From: Mesorhabditis belari
Lineage: Eukaryota > Nematoda > Chromadorea > Rhabditida > Rhabditidae
Reading direction: 5' to 3'
DNA length: 64,000 nt
NCBI GenBank assembly: GCA_958450365.1
Contig: CAUEEP010000904.1
Coordinates: 372,001-436,000, forward strand
The notes below the pieces were generated by a model that saw only the letters and a program-made list of their open reading frames with translations, did not search any database and had not been told where the DNA came from. How positions within the stretch are numbered: position 1 is the first letter of the stretch; each line of letters starts with the position of its first letter. Below are positions 57,201 to 64,000 of the stretch, in pieces. The position numbers were made by a program, and so were the translations under genes.

Positions 57201-60087
57201 CAAGATGATTGGGTCCCGTGACCTTTTCCGATGATATATAGACCAGACGTTTACGCTGATTCCAATGATGTAAAAATTAGCTGCCGAATGGCGCGTAATC
57301 ATCGCCAAACTGCCATAGAAGTTTTGGGTCTTTCATAAAAGCATAAAGGCGATAAATTTTGAGAAAATGGTAGTACGGTGGAAAAAGTGTGTAAAAAGAC
57401 TTTTTTTCATTTTTTCGTCAAATAAAGTTTAAATTAACTAAAACAAGATCTTAGCTAATAATTGAAAACATCCTTTCAGCAGACAGCTTGATGTGCAATA
57501 CAATATTTTAGGGTAAACCTCTTTATCACTTTCTGCGCAAAGGCCTTTTTTGAAGGGCGCGGAAAAGGGCATAACTCAAAAACTAGGAGCCCTCTTGTAA
57601 AATAATTATAAGTCTCAGAAGCTACAGAAAATTTGCTACATATTTGGATATAAGTTCAATAGGTTTTGGATAAATCTAGCATCATCTACGAGTCAAAAAC
57701 CTCAAAGTCAAATTTCGCCAATTAAATGTTTAACAAGAATGACAAACTACAATCGATTAGGAGAAAAACGTTTATGTGGCCCCACAAAGAACACAAAAGA
57801 AGGTAGGAATAAAAAAAGCAAAAAAATGAGACGGGTCAGGTTCGAACTCTCGCCCCCAGCTTGCTGTACAATTGCTCAACCACCCGGCCACCGATGAACT
57901 GTTGTGTCGAAAAAATGAACTGTTCGTCGATGAACTGTTTGCGTTAAAAGGAGAGGCTCAAAACTTTTATGTCAGTTTGGTGGTGATTACGCGCCATTCG
58001 GCAGCTAATACCTCGTCGGAATTAGCGTAAAATTCTGCGTCGAATGGTCTATACAGGGTGCGTCATAAATATTGCAACAAGAGTTCAAAGATCGTTTTCC
58101 AAACAGGAAAACGGGCGTGTCATGGGTGTGTAAAGCCAATAACGATCAAAATTGGACCTTCATGCAAGATGGAGCTCCCGCTCACACGAAGAAGACGGCT
58201 CAGGACTGGTGTGTGGCCAACTTTCCCTCAGTGATCACCAAGGATGAATGGCCTCCAAACTCACCGGATCTCAATGTGATGGACTTTTCCATTTGGGCAA
58301 TCTTAGAGGAAAACACACAAGTTTGGATTCTTTGAAGAAGTCTTTGACCAAAGGATGGAAGGCGATTCCTCAAGATGACATTCGGGCCGCAGTGGAGGCA
58401 TATCCGAACCGATTAAGGGCTGTTATCAAGGCAAAAGGCGGTCATATCGAATGATCTCTTGTTTCCTTATTTGTTACTGTTAAATAAAGCTATTTCTGTT
58501 TAAAAATCTTCTTCCAGTGAAACTTCTTGGTGTGCAATGCCTTGAGTATCTTGTTGCAATAATTATGACGCACCCTGTATATCATCGGAAAAGGCCACGG
58601 GACCCAATCATCATTCCCTTGTTAGTTTAGTTTAATCTGTTTACTAATTCAAATGTCAATACTTTATCCACTTTCTGTTTAGTATGCTGGTTGTCGCTGA
58701 GCATTCAATGTGGATTTTCTTCTGTATTTGTGTCTTGTACGTTGACGGGTGTGCTGGCACTGTTTTTAGCTCAATTCAGTGAGTAGATGAAACAAAAAGA
58801 TTGATAATATCGATACAAAGTTGAGCGAAAGATTTCTTTCATAAGCATAAAGCTCGATGTTGATAAATATTGCTAGCAAAGCTAACAAAATAATAAGACA
58901 AGCATGAAAATCCCTTCTAATGATCACTTCTAATGATTATTTGGGTTCAATCCCCTAGATTTCTTGATCTCTGATTATTTTTTAGGTGTACAAGCAATTT
59001 CACGACAACTTTGGCAAATGATATATCGTTTTCTTTGAACTATGTTGTCGATTTTGCTAGATACTGTCAGTTTGGTATCTCATTGAGGTTAGCCAAGCTA
59101 TCTTGTACTAAAATATTCTGTTTTCAGTCGTTTCCTGGCTGTTTCCTTTGACGGTTTCTACTTTCAGTACACTTTAAAAAAGCCATTACTTCAATTGGTC
59201 TCTCCTTTTATTTTGCGTATCATTCTTGGTTTGATTTATCAATTTGCTTCACCCGCTTTGCAAGATTTTATCGACAGAAATCTTTTGTGTTTCCCGTTTA
59301 TGCTCACCTATTCTCTCGATATTTTCACAAATCGAAAGATGAAAATCGTTAGTTTTCTTGGTAACTATGCATGGTAGAGCCGCCAAGAAGGACTCGAACC
59401 TTTTAAGGTTTTCTTTTTTAACAACTTTTTCCTTTGCGAATCTTATAATTATTTAGTTGGGCCAAAGTGGGAAAGTCTCGCACGTCGATGTACTGCTTTT
59501 GAAACAGGTAAAGAAATTTTAAGTCGACCTTAATCTGACATAAAATCAAAGGGATGAGATGTGCTCTTTTCCTAGAGTTTTAGTTATTTTACATTCCGAA
59601 TCAATTTCACAAATCTTTTCCAGATGCTATCGAGTACTATTCTAAACGTGACCGAGGTGTGCTTTATTGTGATATTCCAATTGAGTGCTCTTCTCTTCTT
59701 CGTTCCTTCAGTCTATGATCCCAATGATCATTCGGTTCCATTCATCATGTACATTTTTGTTGGGTTCAGCTTTTTAACGAGGTGAGAGAACTCTTCCTCT
59801 CATAGAGATAGAGAAAAATCTGAGTTATGACTAGAGTTAAGCCATAATTAAAGTTGAGCCATAACTAGAGTTGAGCCATAACTAGAGTTGAGCCATAACT
59901 AGAGTTGAGTTATAACTAGAGTTAAGCCATAACTAAAATTGAGCCACAACTAGAGTTGCGCCATAACTAGCATTGAGCCATAACTAGAGTTGAGCCACAA
60001 CTAGAGTCGGGCTTAAAATTCTCTTAACTGCCCATACAATATAGGAAAGGGTCATACACTTATCGATCCATCGAGAAGCTACTATAG
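54257..60087 (+). CDS. Seven-transmembrane chemoreceptor-like protein
   Basis: Nine exons close in frame to 330 aa, the usual length for nematode chemoreceptors: 54257-54365, 55511-55644, 55689-55768, 58683-58778, 58986-59087, 59128-59347, 59457-59507, 59624-59781 and 60045-60087. TM1 spans exons 1-2 (FIGVVLTAVIFVVLFNCPIW). TM2 is in exon 3 (LLILCSLMALVAVYF). Exon 4 carries TM3. Exons 5-6 give NYVVDFARYCQFGISLSRF and LAVSF, like the DRY-region of GPCRs. Exon 7 ends VLLLKQ, leading into TM6 of exon 8 and TM7 (VPFIMYIFVGFSFLTR). The class is not certain; Srx-, Sre- or Srab-like families are possible. Intron 3 is 2.9 kb and packed with mobile and tRNA-like DNA; the last intron is a minisatellite. 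The final exon is the least certain. Confidence 0.75.
54396..54630. mobile_element. MITE with TACTGGACAATGAAATATCA ends, copy 1
   Basis: ACTACTGGACAATGAAATAT at the left and ATATTTCATTGTCCAGTACT at the right, with inner inverted GATCGTCACTTTCGCGCG. About 235 bp in intron 1 of the 7TM gene. Copy 2 is at 62455-62689. Confidence 0.8.
55848..56443 (+). pseudogene. tRNA-like sequence split by a 520-bp MITE
   Basis: GTTGTGGCCGAGTGGTAG (A box) lies left of the MITE at 55878-56397; GGGTTCGAGTCCACAGC (B box and acceptor) lies right. The acceptor halves GTTGTGG and CCACAGC pair. An inverted copy without the MITE is at 56895-56965. It is in intron 3 of the 7TM gene. Confidence 0.65.
55878..56397. mobile_element. 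520-bp MITE, copy 3
   Basis: Same ends and length as the copies at 23130 and 27711, same orientation as the latter. It is flanked by TA, with a single TA in the paralogous empty site. Confidence 0.92.
56895..56965 (-). pseudogene. tRNA-like sequence, inverted copy (MITE-free)
   Basis: The minus strand reads GATGGCCGAGTGGTAGTTGG then CTAGAATCC, matching the split copy with only one TA, then a weaker CGAGTTTGAGTC where the B box was. The downstream flank (to about 56790) also matches the other copy's 3' flank. Confidence 0.6.
57843..57902 (-). tRNA. tRNA-like sequence
   Basis: The minus strand reads GGTGGCCGGGTGGTTGAGCA (A box) and GAGAGTTCGAACCTGACCC (B box). Acceptor pairing is incomplete and the unit is short, about 60 nt. 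Confidence 0.35.
58054..58577 (+). mobile_element. Tc1-like element, internally deleted
   Basis: Ends CAGGGTGCGTCATAAATATT and AATAATTATGACGCACCCTG, with TA on both sides, 524 bp. Frames encode WTFMQDGAPAHTKKTAQDWC and WPPNSPDLNVMDFSIWAILE (second and third catalytic regions), then after a frameshift DSLKKSLTKGWKAIPQDD and a C terminus AVIKAKGGHIE. The 5' half is deleted. Confidence 0.85.
59823..60008. repeat. 17-bp minisatellite (ACTAGAGTTGAGCCATA)
   Basis: About ten degenerate copies fill the last intron of the 7TM gene. Confidence 0.85.
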
Positions 60088-60792
60088 TTATAATTACGCC
60101 ACTTGAAAGCACATAAATCGATTTAGAAAAAAACGTACAATATACTGATAAAGTACTAGGCTGATGAAAAACTTTCTAGACTGAGTGATACGCCCGAAAG
60201 TTTACTAAAGATTCAATTTTATTGAATATTAATAAAAAGTTCACGTCAGAATATAGCACAACGACAGCCCATTTCCTTCGAAAACGTCAAGATGAGGCGC
60301 CATCGAGAGAAGTTCGAACGGCAACTAGTTGAGCACAAATTTGAAGAAAACGCTTTTATTTTATCAACAACTATATGCAATTACAATAGTTTATTTGTTC
60401 ATTTGTTCAATAGATATTCGATGCCTTGTTTAGCAAGAAAAAAAAGACAGTGTTGAGTATTAGATTGCCTCATAAAAATCCAGAGATTTTGAATTTCATT
60501 TATTTTCAACGCATAGAAAAAACGAATGGATCAGAATCAATTTTATATTCCCCAGGTGAATTTATCTTTTCTCCAACGTTTGGGTGGCTTGCCAATCCCT
60601 CATTTGTAAAGCCCAAGCGAGCGAGATCAAAAATAGCCGTTCAATCCGTCTTCGAGTTCGCTCTCATCATCTTTGAACTTTTTACCACTTTTTACCATTT
60701 TCAAAACATTTATTTCGATCTATGAGAACAAAAAAATAAATGTGTAATTTCTAAAACTCAACAGATTAAACATAAATATAGCAAAATGTTTT
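60088..60792. other. Interval between 7TM and F-box-like genes
   Basis: A plus frame at 60426-60725 has a coding-looking C terminus (FGWLANPSFVKPKRARSK then hydrophobic residues) but no splice context or family could be found. Confidence 0.25.
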
Positions 60793-61767
60793 TCATTTTT
60801 CCGATTTATCGCCAGATTCGAGGAGTTTCGCTAAGAAGACCGACCCAGGCGGTCTCTCGTTCACCGGATCATCCGATACTAGAGCCCCAAAAAACGCCAA
60901 ATATTTCCCATCATCGAGCCACTTTCGATAACTTGAGCAACTGTGGAATCCCTGAAAAGTTGACCGCTTAAACGGCTCGTATAAATGCTGAAAACGGAGC
61001 TCATCTTCTTCGATCACTCCTCTCTCATCGTTCTCGAACATCTCGCCGACCATCTGAGTGTCAAAGTAGGTGGAAAACTGAATGGTGAACCCGGGATTTT
61101 CATTCGGAAGTCCTTTCTCGAGAATCTCCGGTAATCGACGAAGAAATCGGCAGCTATCAAGAGTCAAACGTTTCAATCCCTTTAACCCTGAAAACGTGTC
61201 CAATGGGAGACAATCCCAAAGAGTGATCGCTTCACAGAAATCAAGTTTTGTTCGAATCCAATCCCGATAGAAATCTCTTTCCTTTGCCCCATTGGCGCCA
61301 ACGTCGATTCGAGCCGATTTTAGCACTGTGAATTGAAGATTTTGCATCAGATTTGACCCAATTAATAGGTCGTCCCATTCTAGGTGACCGATGATTTTGA
61401 TATTCTTCAAAAAAGGGAGAAATTTCTCGTCCCGCTCGTTGAATTCGTCTTTTTTGTAAATAGGAGTATGAGTGAGGAAATCCGTGCAAGTGACGGACTC
61501 TTGAAAAAGTCTCACAGTATGGCGATCGATTTGATCATCAATTGTCAAGCAAATATTCTCTAGATAATCAGATTTCGAGGAAAATAATGGAATTTGAATT
61601 TGTCCCTGTTCGAAATCGAGGACGATTTGGTGAAGGCGTTTCCCAAAAGGACCATTCTTTAAAACATAACATCGGAGTTTTTTGTTGACTTTCAGAAATT
61701 TAAGCAGTAAATCGGGGTAAAGTCTGTGAAAAATTTGCCGTTTTAACTCATTTGGCAGTCTCTCCAT
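60793..61767 (-). CDS. F-box-like protein, single exon
   Basis: The start at 61767 gives 324 aa and places an F-box-like motif at the N terminus: MERLPNELKRQIFHRLYPDL then LLKFLKVNKKLRCYVL, as in nematode F-box proteins. The longer open frame upstream is a low-complexity stretch and is left out. The rest is Leu-rich with a possible leucine-rich-repeat region (LKGLKRLTLDSCRFLRRL). By family such proteins bind Skp1 and select substrates for ubiquitination. The absence of introns is unlike its neighbours. It overlaps no element and ends convergently with the 7TM region. Confidence 0.65.
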   Translation of the reverse strand: MERLPNELKRQIFHRLYPDLLLKFLKVNKKLRCYVLKNGPFGKRLHQIVLDFEQGQIQIPLFSSKSDYLENICLTIDDQIDRHTVRLFQESVTCTDFLTHTPIYKKDEFNERDEKFLPFLKNIKIIGHLEWDDLLIGSNLMQNLQFTVLKSARIDVGANGAKERDFYRDWIRTKLDFCEAITLWDCLPLDTFSGLKGLKRLTLDSCRFLRRLPEILEKGLPNENPGFTIQFSTYFDTQMVGEMFENDERGVIEEDELRFQHLYEPFKRSTFQGFHSCSSYRKWLDDGKYLAFFGALVSDDPVNERPPGSVFLAKLLESGDKSEK

Positions 61768-61974
61768 TAGAAAGCTCAGAAAGCAAAAGATTCTTGGCAA
61801 AAGTACTTCTAGAAAAGGGGGAAACTTCTTCTTTTGCTGGTGACTCAACTTTGTGATAAGCATTTGGAAAAGAGAGCCGAATTTCTCCAAATCAATAAGC
61901 AGAAGGGGAGCACAAAGGCAAACAGGCAAACAAAGGCAAACAAGAAGGTTCGAAAAGGCAAACAAAAAGAACAC

Positions 61975-62312
61975 ACCAGTAAAGTGTGTAAATCGTAAGT
62001 TTAATAGTTAACCAAATAGTTCTCGATTCGAGTATAAAGGCTGGCTTAAAAGAATGAACTCTGAATAGGCCAAAGCGATCAAAATCTTAGCAAACTCTAA
62101 GCGATTCCCTTTGCAAAGTGGCTCCCTTCTTAGCAAACTCAAGCAAAGTAATTTAAGCAAAGGATTCCCTTTGCAAAGTAATCCCCCATCAAAATCTTAG
62201 CAAAGTGATTCCCTTTCTTTTCGCAGAATTTCTTTGTTACTGATTTGACTTAGTTATTCTTATAAATCAAACTTTTAGACTTTATTATACAAATAATTTA
62301 TGCATGATAGAA
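61975..62312. other. No gene seen
   Basis: Contains repeated CAAAGTGATTCCCTTTGC/AGCAAACTC motifs at about 62085-62215. No coding support. Confidence 0.5.
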
Positions 62313-64000
62313 CTAGCAATGACTGTTCGTTGACCAGACATAGCATTGAATTCCCTCGTATTGATAATCGTGCAAATTGAGAAGAACCCACTCCTTCTCA
62401 GCCTCGCTATTTGTGTAGAAATGGTCTGAAAAGTAGAATCAACTGATTCATAGCTACAGTACTGGACAATGAAATATCATATTTGAAAAACGATCGTCAC
62501 TTTCGCGCGCGCTGAAATGCGTCAAAAATACGGTATTTCTAAAAATTGATATTACCATTGTGTAGCCCTTGAAAAGAACTTTCAGAAAATGTATAACACT
62601 AACAGCTTAAACTCAAAGACAAGGAAGTTACAGACGTTCAAACGTGACGATCGTTTTTCAAATATGATATTTCATTGTCCAGTACTGTAGGCTAAACTAT
62701 GTGCTTGATATCTATGTGAAAATTGAACCTTTAGACCATGTATAACTGTAAACTATAGTTTTTCTATTTAAGTCAACAAATTCTAATTAATTTTGAACGT
62801 GAATAACTCTTTAAATTGGTCTTCTATATACAGGATAACCCAAAAGTTCGGAGCCACCTTGTTTTTCAGCGAAATTCAGCTTTTAAGCAAACAAAAAACG
62901 ATCCAATGCTGAATATTCTTATAAAATTTTGTAATTATAGCCAGTTCATGTTAAATTTAAGGCTTTGCAAGCAAATATCAAGTCTTTTAATTGTCAATAT
63001 ATTGCTAGAATCAACCAAAATGCTTGGTCCCTTGAATTTCTTTCAAAAACCAGCAGAATTCTCGGAAATTTCTAATTAAACGTGGTCAATCAAAAGGAAT
63101 TCTATTTTTTCAAATCTTTCTAGACAATTGGCAAAATTTCAGATTGATGGAAGCTGAAACGCAAAACTTATAGCTCTAAAAAGTTGCCGAGTCGTAATCG
63201 GATTTCAAGTTTGTAATTATAGCCAGTTTATGTTAAATGTAAGGCTTTACAAGCAAAGATCAAGTCTTTTAAGTTTTCAGTGTTGTTTCGCTTAAGAAGT
63301 AGGTTTGTTTGCTTGATAAGAGGGTTCTGTTTTTGCGGGAAAATGTCTCTAGACTTCTCTAGACTAGAAATTTCATCTAGATTTTGAATTTCTTTTTTGT
63401 TTACCTCGTGATTTGCCATTCCAGAAGCGGTAGAGTGGCAATAAACCACAACCGGATGCCGGCATACAATACCCGGTGATCCCCTCGAGATTATAATGAT
63501 AATCGTTCTGAGCTTTCACCATCTCTGATTGGCTTGTCGTGTAGAAATGATCGCCTAAATTAGAAAATGAACTTGGCCTGGGTGTTTCTAATTTTTTCGG
63601 TCCAGCTTGAAAAAATTATGGATACTGGTATTGCTACTTGTGAATGATAAATCCAGCTTTGCTTTGTATAGCTTTGCTTGTCTTACAATCAAAAAAGCTA
63701 AACCTTGATGAAAATTCAACCCAAACCAATTTTGTTGTCTAATAAAAGTGGTGAATCTGTATAAGCTTGCAAGTTTCAATAGAGCGCTAAAAACTGTGAA
63801 AGTGTCACTTACTCGCTGAACTCGACCACATTCGATAGAGCGGCACGATGCCCGGACAATCACATGCGCCTGACGTTCCGAGGAAACCCATGCTGCCTGA
63901 AGAGAGCTTTCATTTGCTTAACCTGATTTTCAAACTTTCAATCGAATAGCCCAAGCTGACGGCATTTTGTTGCTCATCGGGATTATTTGTGTAGAAGTGA
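62313..64000 (-). CDS. HFYT-repeat (DUF5648-like) secreted protein, 3' part
   Basis: Exons 63936-64000 (runs off the window), 63813-63896, 63405-63554 and 62313-62425 join in frame over phase-1 introns. Each repeat starts HFYT: HFYTNNPDEQQNAVSLGYSI, then DHFYTTSQSEMVKAQNDY with NLEGITGYCMP, then DHFYTNSEAEKEWVLLNL with YEGIQCYVW. Repeats end in PLYR-type motifs (GIVPLYRMW, LLPLYRFW). This is the pattern of DUF5648 (PF18885), a repeat of unknown function found in secreted proteins. The protein ends shortly after the last repeat (STNSHC). The 5' end and signal peptide lie outside the window. A MITE and short direct repeats sit in its last intron. Confidence 0.75.
62455..62689. mobile_element. 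MITE with TACTGGACAATGAAATATCA ends, copy 2
   Basis: Left CAGTACTGGACAATGAAATA, right TATTTCATTGTCCAGTACTG, same inner arms as the copy at 54396. In the last intron of the DUF5648-like gene. Confidence 0.85.
62820..63275. repeat. Direct repeat pair of about 60 bp
   Basis: GTAATTATAGCCAGTTCATG at 62931 and GTAATTATAGCCAGTTTATG at 63212 start a 60-bp block repeated with few changes, both ending CAAGTCTTTTAA. A single Tc1-like end (ACAGGATAACCCAAAAGTTC) is at 62830, so an old element may be involved. Confidence 0.6.

Larger units (their letters stand above)
57147..58640. repeat. Inverted duplication 6 around 57.6 kb
   Basis: 57147-57303 is the reverse complement of 57975-58053 plus 58578-58640; the right arm is interrupted by the Tc1 element at 58054-58577. 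Shared text includes GATTACGCGCCATTCGGCAG. Confidence 0.8.

Noticed and set aside
60426..60725. 99-aa ORF before the F-box-like gene as a last exon of the 7TM gene
   Set aside because: The 7TM frame closes at 60087 with the expected total length; this ORF has no matching phase or family motif.

Overview
The window looks like nuclear DNA of a rhabditid-type nematode. It is AT-rich, its introns are often about 46-60 nt and end in TTTCAG, it carries nematode chemoreceptor families (Str, Srh and one unassigned 7TM receptor), and it is crowded with Tc1/mariner, piggyBac, pogo, Merlin-like and MITE sequence. Most genes are split into exons too short to stand out as long ORFs. Gene models here were assembled by hand from splice sites, phase and family motifs. 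Strain and species cannot be read from the sequence.

Layout. 0-5 kb: a Tc1 relic, then the left arm of a large inverted duplication with a secreted S1-like (plant self-incompatibility-type) gene, followed by a convergent cysteine-module gene. 5-15 kb: minisatellites and a dense transposon field (pogo, piggyBac, three mariners, a long MITE) plus the 3' end of one unrecognised gene. 15.3-21.3 kb: a complete eight-exon Str chemoreceptor on the minus strand. 24.2-28.4 kb: a complete eight-exon mitochondrial carrier homolog (MTCH) on the minus strand, with a Merlin/ISXO2-like relic in one intron. 29-31.8 kb: right arm of the first inverted duplication with the second S1-like gene. 32.7-44.6 kb: a second inverted duplication whose arms each hold an intact Srh receptor and a small membrane-anchor exon. 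45-54 kb: LINE tails, a secreted Tyr/Asn/Gly-rich peptide gene, and Tc1, piggyBac and mariner elements. 54.3-60.1 kb: a nine-exon 7TM receptor of 330 aa. 60.8-61.8 kb: a single-exon F-box-like gene. 62.3 kb to the window end: the 3' part of a secreted HFYT-repeat (DUF5648-like) gene.

Common themes. At least six inverted duplications occur at scales from 150 bp to more than 4 kb, and several paralogous arms give empty sites that date transposon insertions. tRNA-like sequences are frequent; one is split by a 520-bp MITE and another has a T-arm amplified into a 19-bp minisatellite. Chemoreception and secreted cysteine-rich or repeat proteins dominate the gene content; no operon-like or pathway grouping is evident.
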